This document shows positions 27,171-34,474 of a DNA stretch of 64,000 nt, piece by piece; the stretch's first letter is position 1, and every line of letters starts with the position of its first letter. The stretch lies in contig NZ_JAGHMH010000004.1 in the NCBI RefSeq assembly GCF_017741935.1, positions 124,001-188,000 on the forward strand, read 5' to 3'. Made by a program: the position numbers and the translations under genes. The notes below the pieces were generated by a model. The model made no database searches, was not told the DNA's origin, and saw only the letters and a list, made by a program, of their open reading frames with translations. This DNA is from Rhizobium sp. 16-449-1b. Lineage in GTDB: Bacteria; Pseudomonadota; Alphaproteobacteria; Rhizobiales; Rhizobiaceae.

Positions 27171-28088
27171 TCATCCTCTCCCGGCCATCCGATACGACCC
27201 CAGAAGCGCCGGCGGGCCATCGGTTTCGATCTCGCCGCGCTCGATCAGATCCTCGATATGCGCGAGCACGGAAAGCGCTGCCGCGCCGTGCAGACGTGGA
27301 TCGGTGTCGCGGTAGATGACTTTCACCATGTCGGGGATATTGGTGTCGCCGGCCCTGATCCGCCCCAGCACCGCGCGCTCGCGCATCCGCCTATGCGTCT
27401 TCAGCGCCCGCATGAAGGAGATCGGCTTGCGTACCGGGCCGCCATGGCCGGGCAGGAGCAGCCGGTCGCGCCTTGCGATCAGCTTGTCGAGCGAGGCCAT
27501 GTAATCGGCCATCGAGCCATCCGGCGGCGCGACGATCGAGGTCGCCCAGGCCATGACATGATCGGCCGAAAACAATATGCCGGTCTCATCAAGCGCGAAC
27601 GCCATGTGATTGGCCGCATGCCCCGGCGTATGCACGCCCGTCAGTCGCCAGCCATCGCCCTCGATTGCTTCGCCGTCGACAAGCGCGATATCGGGGCGAA
27701 ACGCCATGTCGGAGCTCTCGGCGAAGGGATTGGTCTCCCCCGCATGCAGCGGCCGCGCCGCCCGGTGCGGTCCTTCGGCGACGACGATAGCGCCCGTCGC
27801 CTCCTTGAGCCGGCGCGACAGCGGTGAGTGGTCGCGATGGGTGTGCGAGACGAGGATATGCGTGACCTCGCGCCCCTTAAGCGCTGCCATCAGCGCCGAA
27901 AAATGCGCGTCGTCCTCAGGGCCGGGATCGATCACCGCAACCGAGCGGTCGCCGACGATATAGCTGTTGGTGCCGTGAAAGGTGAACGCGCTCGGATTGT
28001 TGACCGTGATCCGCTGGACGCCCGGCGCGACGGGCACGGCCTGGCCATAGGCGGGCTCGAAGGCGCGATTGAAGTCTGGATTGGCCAT
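27171..28088 (-). CDS. MBL-fold metallohydrolase
   Basis: A 305-residue metallo-beta-lactamase-fold protein. The metal-binding motif HTHRDHS (HxHxDH) lies around residues 82-88, later zinc ligands include THTPGHAANHMAF and the SADHVMAW aspartate. A C-terminal winged-helix-like region (HRRMRERAVLGRI to HGAAALSVLAHIEDLIERGEI) matches the LACTB2 group of endoribonuclease-like or glyoxalase-like MBL proteins. It is followed by the DCC gene with 4 bp between and preceded by a cupin gene 30 bp upstream. Confidence 0.92.
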   Translation of the reverse strand: MANPDFNRAFEPAYGQAVPVAPGVQRITVNNPSAFTFHGTNSYIVGDRSVAVIDPGPEDDAHFSALMAALKGREVTHILVSHTHRDHSPLSRRLKEATGAIVVAEGPHRAARPLHAGETNPFAESSDMAFRPDIALVDGEAIEGDGWRLTGVHTPGHAANHMAFALDETGILFSADHVMAWATSIVAPPDGSMADYMASLDKLIARRDRLLLPGHGGPVRKPISFMRALKTHRRMRERAVLGRIRAGDTNIPDMVKVIYRDTDPRLHGAAALSVLAHIEDLIERGEIETDGPPALLGSYRMAGRG

Positions 28089-28118
28089 GTCGTTCCTGCG
28101 GTCGTATCCTGTAACGAC

Positions 28119-28415
28119 CTACTTGTACTCGATCTCGATGAAGGACATCGGCTTGTCGCCGGCATTGACGACATTGTGTTCGGTGCCCGCATCGCGCCGA
28201 TAGGCGGCACCCGCCGCGATATCCACCCGCCGGCTATCGCCGTTCTCCTCGATCAGAAACTGGCAGTCCGTCATCGGCACCACGACATAGCCCATCCCAT
28301 GCGTATGCACGCCGGTATCGGCGCCGGGCTCGAAGTCCCAACGGGTGATCTTGACGACGGCATCGTCGAGGAGAAGCGTGGCAAGGGCAGGCGGGCGGGC
28401 ACGATACTGGCTCAT
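28119..28415 (-). CDS. small cupin-domain protein
   Basis: A 98-residue single-domain cupin. Motif 1 is GADTGVHTHGMGYVVVPMTDC with HxH plus a later glutamate-type position, motif 2 is DAGTEHNVVNAG. The ATG at 28415 gives MSQYRARPPALATLLLDDA; a longer frame upstream is not supported. Cupins of this size bind a metal ion and often act as small-molecule dioxygenases, isomerases or sensors. It is the first gene of the minus-strand MBL-DCC-DUF4166 cluster. Confidence 0.85.
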   Translation of the reverse strand: MSQYRARPPALATLLLDDAVVKITRWDFEPGADTGVHTHGMGYVVVPMTDCQFLIEENGDSRRVDIAAGAAYRRDAGTEHNVVNAGDKPMSFIEIEYK

Positions 28416-28602
28416 TGTCACTCCGAAGCGGTATGGTCTTGGAAAAGACCTAGCATGCCGCCGGAAAGAGCGCACAGAAAAGAGCACGCAGAGAAGAGCG
28501 CACAGAAATATGCTCGCCCCGAAACTTAATGATTGTGACGGTCACGGACCTTTGCTAATCAGGCGACGCAATTGGCAAGCGTTTCTCGCTGCCAGTCTCT
28601 GG

Positions 28603-28677
28603 TGGGGCGTCGCCAAGCGGTAAGGCACCGGTTTTTGGTACCGGCATTCCCAGGTTCGAATCCTGGCGCCCCAGCCA
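28603..28677 (+). tRNA. tRNA-Gln (anticodon TTG)
   Basis: A 75-nt cloverleaf with acceptor stem TGGGGCG/CGCCCCA, anticodon arm CCGGT-TTTTGGT-ACCGG giving anticodon TTG, T arm CCAGG-TTCGAAT-CCTGG, discriminator G and an encoded CCA. The gene is followed by an AT-richer segment that looks acquired. Confidence 0.97.
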
Positions 28678-29006
28678 TTCATTTCAGCCATCTTGTACTT
28701 TTACTATCGGAAAGCACCGGCAGTTTTTTTCGGGATTTGCTTTCTGATAAAGGGGATCGGACCTAAGTATTCTGGTCGGTATATCGCTGCTCGACTCGTT
28801 GGGATTTGATCCGAGATTTAACTCGAATCAGGATGCGCTTCTGGAAATTGGGCGCGATGTTCAGTTTGAGCGAAATGTTCGATAGGATATGCCAGTAAAG
28901 CTCGCGATCAAATACGGTTTCTTCTGGGGATTCTGCCAATATCGCTTTAATTCATGCTTTTGAATGCGGTAATGTCTCGTTGGAATACTCAAAGGAGATT
29001 GCAGAC
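28678..29006. other. AT-richer noncoding stretch after tRNA-Gln
   Basis: This 329-bp region has no convincing reading frame, hairpin or repeat. Its base composition is visibly lower in GC than the chromosome around it and it leads into the DUF4145 gene, so it is probably the left part of an acquired segment. Confidence 0.5.
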
Positions 29007-29672
29007 GTGCCGTCGATAATGAAGCGAGACTGCGTGCGATGTGGGACAGTTGGAGTTCAACTTTCGGCAATCGGATATTCACATATTGGGGAAGGCAGGT
29101 GGGAGGCAGCGTTCTCCTGCAATCAGTGTCTGCAAATAAACGTTTATCGCGTCCAAAGTGCTTTCAATCTCACCCAGAATAACTTCAACCTTGATCTTAC
29201 CGGAGGTGTGGATGCAGAAGAAGAGGCTGTCCTAAACGTTGTGAATGCCCCTGAGCTAGATGAGGCAATCCCCGCAAATATTGCCTCTATTTTCAAACAG
29301 GGAGCGACGTGCCGCCGCCTTCAGATGGCGGACGCAGCTGGCGCAATGTTTAGGAAGACGATAGACGTCGCAACTAAAGCTGTATTTGAGACCGATCCCC
29401 GCTTAGCTGAGAAGCGGCCAGCGGAGGCGTTGCGTGTCAGGATCAAAGCACTTGGCCAGTTCAAAGTGCTTGAAGAAGATATTGTTGAATTAGCTGACGT
29501 GGTTGCCGTTGATGGCAATGATGCAGTCCACGAAGTTGATCCTTACACAGCAGAGGAAGCTGAAGCTCTTGAGGATCTAACACTCGACCTACTCGACAGA
29601 ATGTTCGTCAAACCTGCTCGTATCGCAGCTGTGAGAGCTAAGCAGATTTTGGCCGGACAGAGGAAAGTGTAA
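29007..29672 (+). CDS. DUF4145 domain-containing protein with N-terminal zinc ribbon
   Basis: A protein of about 221 residues. The GTG at 29007 follows AAAGGAG with a 9-nt spacing; a TTG at 28980 would add nine residues. Two Cys pairs near the start (CVRCGT and CNQCLQ) form a zinc ribbon. The rest has the DUF4145 signature AGAMFRKTIDVATKAVF, then RIKALGQFKVLEEDIVELADVVAVDGNDAVHE and PYTAEEAEALEDLTLDLLDRMF. DUF4145 is found alone or fused to restriction and defence enzymes. Low GC and position next to tRNA-Gln indicate horizontal acquisition. Function unknown. Confidence 0.85.
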   Translation: MPSIMKRDCVRCGTVGVQLSAIGYSHIGEGRWEAAFSCNQCLQINVYRVQSAFNLTQNNFNLDLTGGVDAEEEAVLNVVNAPELDEAIPANIASIFKQGATCRRLQMADAAGAMFRKTIDVATKAVFETDPRLAEKRPAEALRVRIKALGQFKVLEEDIVELADVVAVDGNDAVHEVDPYTAEEAEALEDLTLDLLDRMFVKPARIAAVRAKQILAGQRKV

Positions 29673-29754
29673 GCCGCGGTCCATCGATCTCAGAATCTTC
29701 GCGACTAACATTGCTTGGTCTGCTTTCGTTCTATAGTTGAGCGCCGATCCCCAA

Positions 29755-29788
29755 AACAAAAAAAGGCGGAACTCGCGTCCCGCCTTTC
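29755..29788 (-). terminator. Rho-independent terminator of the 29812 lipoprotein gene
   Basis: Read on the minus strand, AAAGGCGG and CCGCCTTT (29762-29769 and 29780-29787) pair around a 10-nt loop and run into a TTTTTTT-GTTTT tract. It lies 24 bp after the stop of the minus-strand lipoprotein gene. Confidence 0.85.
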
Positions 29789-29811
29789 GTGTCTCTCGCT
29801 TTCGCTGCGCC

Positions 29812-30231
29812 TTACTGCGCGGCCGGCTGGGCAGGCGCCAGGAATTCGGCGCAGTAGGATGGGCCGCCGTTGAGGCCGGGCAGGTCGCCGGATACCTTGA
29901 TGCTGCGGATCGTGTAGTCCGAGCTGGTGGTGATCACGGCCTTGCAGCGCAGATACTGTTTGCGGGCGGGCGAGATCTGCTTGCCGCGCTTGCCCTCAGT
30001 GCCATCGGCGTATTTCGCCGGAATGGTCACGGTCTTGTAGCCGCCCTGCCAGGTGTAGACATTGCCACCGCCATTGTCGGCGTCGGTCTGCGGCGGGCCG
30101 AAGGCTGCGAAGAACTTGCCGGCGGACTGGCCGACCCAGCGGCTGGAGATCGGGTCGGCGGCCGTTGGGATGGTCGTGCAGCCGGCCAAAGTGGTGGCCA
30201 GCGCTGCGGCTGCGAAAGTGCGGAGTTTCAT
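29812..30231 (-). CDS. predicted lipoprotein
   Basis: A 139-residue protein. The ATG at 30231 gives the lipoprotein signal MKLRTFAAAALATTLAGCTT, with the acylated cysteine at residue 18; longer upstream frames contain no signal. The mature domain has DPISSRWVGQSAGKFFAAFGPP, an NVYTWQGGYKTVTIPAKY beta hairpin and a disulfide-capable YLRCKAVI / SYCAEFL pair. It resembles small outer-membrane lipoproteins that contain a SmpA/BamE-like fold, but this is only a shape resemblance. Followed by a strong terminator. Confidence 0.82.
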   Translation of the reverse strand: MKLRTFAAAALATTLAGCTTIPTAADPISSRWVGQSAGKFFAAFGPPQTDADNGGGNVYTWQGGYKTVTIPAKYADGTEGKRGKQISPARKQYLRCKAVITTSSDYTIRSIKVSGDLPGLNGGPSYCAEFLAPAQPAAQ

Positions 30232-30500
30232 GGTGTCGTCCCTGGATTTGTCGCGCATTCGGCGGCGGGAATCACTGCCCCTGCAGCGTTTCAGCCTGTC
30301 CTGACAGCGCTTTAGCGCGGAACCCGGCAAAAGAAAATCAGCTCTTTTTCGCGATTGCAAAATTTGCGTCAGGTGTGGCTTTTTGCTCGCGCGCAAGCCT
30401 GGGCGCGCTTCCCGCCGCCACCGTCATAAAAATGCAACCCGCTTTGGATTTTGGTGCTTGCGCAAGCCGTTGGGCCGGTCTATAGAGGCGCCGCTGGTCA

Positions 30501-30577
30501 CGGAGTGTAGCGCAGTCTGGTAGCGCACCACGTTCGGGACGTGGGGGTCGGAGGTTCGAATCCTCTCACTCCGACCA
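30501..30577 (+). tRNA. tRNA-Pro (anticodon CGG)
   Basis: A 77-nt cloverleaf with acceptor stem CGGAGTG/CACTCCG, anticodon arm CCACG-TTCGGGA-CGTGG giving CGG, T arm GGAGG-TTCGAAT-CCTCT, discriminator A and encoded CCA. Confidence 0.97.
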
Positions 30578-30955
30578 GCTGAAAATCCCGGCATTGCAGG
30601 ATTTTCCACCCGATCCCGAATTTCTGACTTCCTGTATTCTGACGTTGGCAATGGCAGAACTCTGTCGGCCTTGCCCATACTTGTCTAAACTGGCACGGTT
30701 TTCTTCCCGTCTGCCACCCGGATTCGCCGATCCCCAATATCATCTGCAAGATTAAAATACGCCTCGCGCGAATATCCTCACGGACAGGTCAGTCTGCGAT
30801 TGCTGCCATCGGGCTTCTGTCGCAATATTTCACGAATCCGAGCGGCTCGCTCTAATGACCCGTATTGCGTGCGTAGATTAGTCGCATGCCAGTGGTAACA
30901 ATCTGTTAACCATAAAACGATAGCTATTCTGAGCGAGCCAAATAGGCGTGGGGGA
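30578..30955. other. 378-bp spacer after tRNA-Pro with a small hairpin
   Basis: Contains the hairpin GAAAATCC / GGATTTTC (30581-30588 and 30599-30606) just after the tRNA, probably its terminator. The rest holds no clear gene; the region near 30890-30955 is AT-rich and likely carries the promoter of the gene at 30956. Confidence 0.5.
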
Positions 30956-31882
30956 ATGCAGGCCATGATTACCAGAATAAAGGTCATTACTTTCCACACC
31001 GAAGGTTTTCCCCATGATGATGGTCTGCCGCTGGACCAATCCATGGAAGATCTTAAGGCGCTCGTTCTATCGCAGGGATGCGAGTTTGAGGCCTATACGC
31101 CGCGAAAACTCCGCGCCTTGGGCGCCGAGGATCTGGTGCAGCGCTATGACGACAAGTACGCCTTGCCGAAAAATCCGGGCCTGCACACGATCGGCATGTG
31201 CGCGTGGAAGCCGTTCGTCTTGCTCCATGCTTTGCAATCGATGAACAAAAACGACCTCGTGATCTACACCGACGCCAACATTGGCAAGTATCCCGGCCTG
31301 CGGGTCGCCATGGAAAACATTCCGGAATTCGTTGCCGGAACGGGCGACGTTCATGACTTCTTCGTGGGCCGCGAGTGTGAGGATCAGCGCCGAAAGGTCG
31401 CGCAACACGCGAGCGGTCGCCAGATCGTCGAAATTGGCGGCAACACGGTATTCTCCTGCAATTTCCCGATGCACATCGTCAACAGGATTGTGTCGAGGAA
31501 CACGCCGGCCGCCAAGGAAATACTGCTGTACTGGCTTGCTCTGTGCAAGGTGCAGAAGTTTATCCTTCCGCCTTTGGTCGGTGATCATCACGAGGAATAC
31601 AGATGGTTCTGCCCGGAGCAGTCGGTTCTGAACTTGATTTTGGCGAACCTTATCGAGGAAGGGCAACTTCCTTACTACTATTCGACCATCGGCTTTGATC
31701 GAGCGGGCCGACGATTTGTGGGCGACAATTCGCACCTGTCTTGTATTTCCGCGCCGATTGGCAGGCCGCACTACATCCCATTCCGTCAGCGGTTCGCCAA
31801 GGAAATCGCAGAGGCGGAACTATACACGGTCACGCGCACGGCGCAGCCTTTGCCGGTTGATGGTGCCAAGAAAGCGGCCTGA
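30956..31882 (+). CDS. glycosyltransferase-like protein, family not identified
   Basis: A 308-residue protein. It begins with an alpha/beta Rossmann-like segment (RIKVITFHTEGFPHDDG), followed by GMCAWKPFVLLHALQSMNKNDLVIYTDANIG: the WKPF-LL-AL and YTDA pattern is shared by nucleotide-sugar glycosyltransferases in which a D-x-D-like acidic motif binds a metal. The C-terminal half has FFVGRECEDQR, DHHEEYRWFCPEQSVLN and YYYSTIGFDR. Assignment as GT-A-fold enzyme is by inference. It lies alone between tRNA-Pro and the aminohydrolase gene, with no polysaccharide operon nearby. Confidence 0.65.
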   Translation: MQAMITRIKVITFHTEGFPHDDGLPLDQSMEDLKALVLSQGCEFEAYTPRKLRALGAEDLVQRYDDKYALPKNPGLHTIGMCAWKPFVLLHALQSMNKNDLVIYTDANIGKYPGLRVAMENIPEFVAGTGDVHDFFVGRECEDQRRKVAQHASGRQIVEIGGNTVFSCNFPMHIVNRIVSRNTPAAKEILLYWLALCKVQKFILPPLVGDHHEEYRWFCPEQSVLNLILANLIEEGQLPYYYSTIGFDRAGRRFVGDNSHLSCISAPIGRPHYIPFRQRFAKEIAEAELYTVTRTAQPLPVDGAKKAA

Positions 31883-32034
31883 TGCCGCTTTCGCGATGAG
31901 CGTCGTGGTCAGGTCGCCTGGCCCATGGCCTTTTGGTCTCCCGGACAGAAAAACACTTCCGCCAATCCGCATATTGCCTCGTTGGAATCTCGCGCTTAAA
32001 GCTTGATGTCGCAAATGTCATGAGAAGCGGACCG

Positions 32035-32853
32035 ATGAGCAGAGATTACTATTCCAGCATGGGCGGCCTGCCGCCGCAGACCGATCTTTTGTCGAGCAAG
32101 GCGGTGTTCACGACGGCCTACGCCGTCATCCCGCGCAGCGTGATGACCGATATCGTCACCAGCTATCTGCCCCATTGGCAGGGCACGCGCGCTTGGGTGA
32201 TTTCCCGCCCGATGACCGGCTTCTCCGAGACCTTCTCGCAATACATCATGGAAGTGCAGCCCGGCGGCGGCAGTGACCGGCCGGAGCCGGAAAAGCGCGC
32301 CGAAGGCGTGCTCTTCGTGGTCGATGGCGAGGTCACCGTCGATCACGAGGGCGCAACCCACGTGCTGCGTCCCGGCTCCTTCGCCTTCCTTCCGGCCGGT
32401 TCGAAATGGACGCTTTGGAACAAGGGTGCTGCGACGGCCAAGTTCCACTGGATCCGCAAGGCCTTCCAGGTGGTTGAAGGCCTTGAGCCGCCGCCGGCGC
32501 TCTTCACTCATGAAGATCAGAACCCGCCGCAGTCGATGCCCGATACGGACGACGTCTGGGCGACCACCCGCTTCATCGACCCGTCCGACCTGCGCTACGA
32601 CATGCATGTGACCATCGTCACGCTTGAGCCCGGCGGCGTCATTCCCTTCATGGAAACCCATGTGATGGAGCACGGTCTCTACGTGCTCGAGGGCAGGGCG
32701 GTCTATCGTCTCAACAAGGATTGGGTCGAGGTCGAGGCCGGCGATTACATGTGGCTGCGCGCCTTCTGCCCGCAGGCCTGCTACGCCGGCGGCCCCGGCC
32801 GCTTCCGCTATCTGCTTTACAAGGACGTGAACCGGCACATGCCGCTGTTCTAA
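32035..32853 (+). CDS. allE: (S)-ureidoglycine aminohydrolase (bicupin)
   Basis: A 272-residue two-cupin protein. The ATG at 32035 gives MSRDYYSSMGGLPPQTDLL, as family members start; an ATG at 32020 would add five residues. Cupin 1 includes FSQYIMEVQPGGGSD and EGVLFVVDGEVTVDHEGATH; cupin 2 includes VTLEPGGVIPFMETHVMEHGLYVLEGRAVY with the metal ligands H-E-H, matching the manganese-dependent enzyme that releases ammonia from ureidoglycine in allantoin breakdown. The neighbouring genes do not include other ureide enzymes. It is followed by a GNAT gene 15 bp downstream. Confidence 0.87.
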   Translation: MSRDYYSSMGGLPPQTDLLSSKAVFTTAYAVIPRSVMTDIVTSYLPHWQGTRAWVISRPMTGFSETFSQYIMEVQPGGGSDRPEPEKRAEGVLFVVDGEVTVDHEGATHVLRPGSFAFLPAGSKWTLWNKGAATAKFHWIRKAFQVVEGLEPPPALFTHEDQNPPQSMPDTDDVWATTRFIDPSDLRYDMHVTIVTLEPGGVIPFMETHVMEHGLYVLEGRAVYRLNKDWVEVEAGDYMWLRAFCPQACYAGGPGRFRYLLYKDVNRHMPLF

Positions 32854-32868
32854 GCCGAGGCAGTGTCG

Positions 32869-33378
32869 ATGACGGCAACGATCGAGATCAGACGGGCCGA
32901 AGCGGCGGACGCGGCGGCACTCAGCCATTTCGCCGCCCGCCTGTTCCGCGCCACCTATGGCGAGGATACGCCGGCCGCCGATCTCGAAGCCTATGTCGCC
33001 AAGGCTTTCCGGCCGGACATCCAAGCCACCGAGATCGCCGACCCGGAAGCAGCCGTCTTCCTGGCGACAAACGGCGACACGCTTGCCGGCTACGCCTATC
33101 TCGTCGTCTCGCCATCGCCGGCCGACGCCAGCCTGCTCAGCCGCATCTACATCGACACCGCCTGGCGCGGCCAAGGCCTCGCCAACCGTCTGCTCGACGC
33201 TGTCGTGTCGGAATGTGCGGCGCGCCGCGTAGAGCGCCTGCAGTTGACGGTCTACGAAAAGAACGCCCGCGCCATCGCCTTCTACAACAAGGTCGGCTTC
33301 ACGCCGGTCGGCAGCACGACCTTCACGGTGGGCGATGACGTGCAGACGGATATCGTCATGGAGCGCACGACGCGCTAG
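32869..33378 (+). CDS. GNAT family N-acetyltransferase
   Basis: A 169-residue acetyltransferase with the acetyl-CoA motif IYIDTAWRGQGLANRLLDAVV (motif A: RGQGLA) and the following motif B ERLQLTVYEKNARAIAFYNKVGF. ATG 32869 is preferred; a GTG two codons earlier is possible. It lies 15 bp after the ureidoglycine aminohydrolase gene and ends 9 bp before the convergent EamA transporter gene. Substrate unknown. Confidence 0.9.
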   Translation: MTATIEIRRAEAADAAALSHFAARLFRATYGEDTPAADLEAYVAKAFRPDIQATEIADPEAAVFLATNGDTLAGYAYLVVSPSPADASLLSRIYIDTAWRGQGLANRLLDAVVSECAARRVERLQLTVYEKNARAIAFYNKVGFTPVGSTTFTVGDDVQTDIVMERTTR

Positions 33379-33387
33379 CCTCTGTCG

Positions 33388-34419
33388 TCAAATATCGCTC
33401 GCCGCATGAGGCCAGCGCCGCACCGCCTGCGCCGCCGTCATCCGCCGTATCTCGCCACCGCCGCTGAACCGCCGCAACACCCGGCCATCGATCACGACCA
33501 GGCTGCTCATGATCAGCGCCATTCCAGCAAGCTCGAACATCCGCAGCCGCTCGCCGAGAAAGAACGCGCCCAGGAGCGTGGCGCTCACCGGCACCAGCAG
33601 CGTCACCAGCGAAGCATTGGTCGCGCCTGCCGAGGCGATGAGGCCGAAGTAGAGGATGAAGGCAAGCGCCGTGCACAGGAGACCGAGGATCGCGATCGCC
33701 AACCATGCCGAGCCGCTCAAGGGGATGATGTCATCAGGCGCGCAGAAGACGGCGACAACGGGCAGCATCAGCAGGCTCGAGACCGTCAGCTGGCCGGTGG
33801 CGATCACCTCGGCGCCGATGGCACGGAAGCGCCTCGCAAGCACGACGCCAAACGCATAGGAGATGGAGGCGCCGATGACCGCGAGCTTGGCCCATAGGGG
33901 ACCGTCGAGATTGGAGATCAGGCTGGGGCCGATCAGCACCACGGCACCTGCGATGCCGAGCGCGATACCTGCAAGTGCCGGCATCGACAGCCTCTCGTCT
34001 TTCGTAAGCACCGTGGCGACGAAGATCGTCCATAGCGGCGTCGTCGCATAGAATATCGAGGCGAGCCCGGCGCCGATTTCGGTTTGCCCGGCGAATATCA
34101 GCGAAAACGGGATGACGTTGTTCAGCAGCGCCAGGCCGAGGAAGCCGGCCGGGTGCGCTAAAACCGGGGTGAAGGACAGGCCGCGAAGCTTCAGCCAGAG
34201 ATGCAGCGCCAGCGCGCCGATCGATACCCGGTAGAAGACGAGAGCCAGCGGCGAAATCTCTGCAACGGTTATCCGCCCGATGAAGAACGAACCGCCCCAC
34301 AGCGCGCCGAGCAGCAGCAGCCGGCTCCAATCTTGTGAGGACATGGCGCGCCCCGCCGTGACAGGCACGACGATGCTGTGTGACGAGACAGGCCTTACCG
34401 GTGTTGCGATACCACGCAT
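33388..34419 (-). CDS. EamA/DMT-family transporter
   Basis: A protein of about 343 residues with ten hydrophobic helices in two EamA repeats (LLLGALWGGSFFIGRI near residue 28 and LWAKLAVIGASISYAFGVV near residue 175). The ATG at 34419 has GGGAGG upstream; an ATG at 34344, directly at MSSQDWSRLLLLGALWGG, fits the family length and is also likely. DMT proteins export small metabolites such as amino acids. The C-terminal tail RRMTAAQAVRRWPHAASDI resembles the CysN tail encoded next door. Confidence 0.88.
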   Translation of the reverse strand: MRGIATPVRPVSSHSIVVPVTAGRAMSSQDWSRLLLLGALWGGSFFIGRITVAEISPLALVFYRVSIGALALHLWLKLRGLSFTPVLAHPAGFLGLALLNNVIPFSLIFAGQTEIGAGLASIFYATTPLWTIFVATVLTKDERLSMPALAGIALGIAGAVVLIGPSLISNLDGPLWAKLAVIGASISYAFGVVLARRFRAIGAEVIATGQLTVSSLLMLPVVAVFCAPDDIIPLSGSAWLAIAILGLLCTALAFILYFGLIASAGATNASLVTLLVPVSATLLGAFFLGERLRMFELAGMALIMSSLVVIDGRVLRRFSGGGEIRRMTAAQAVRRWPHAASDI

Positions 34420-34435
34420 GCCCTTGCCTCCCAAA

Positions 34436-34462
34436 AGAAAACGGGGCCAATCGGCCCCGTCT
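34436..34462 (-). terminator. Rho-independent terminator of cysN
   Basis: On the minus strand, ACGGGGCC and GGCCCCGT pair perfectly over 8 bp around a 4-nt loop (34441-34448 and 34453-34460), followed by TTTTCTTTT. It begins 12 bp after the cysN stop and ends the cysD-cysN transcript. Confidence 0.92.
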
Positions 34463-34474
34463 CATGTCGTCATC

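Noticed and set aside
28603..29740. Search for a duplicated tRNA-Gln 3' end marking an integrated island
   Set aside because: No second copy of the T arm or acceptor end was found downstream, and no integrase gene is present, so an integrative island boundary is not supported.
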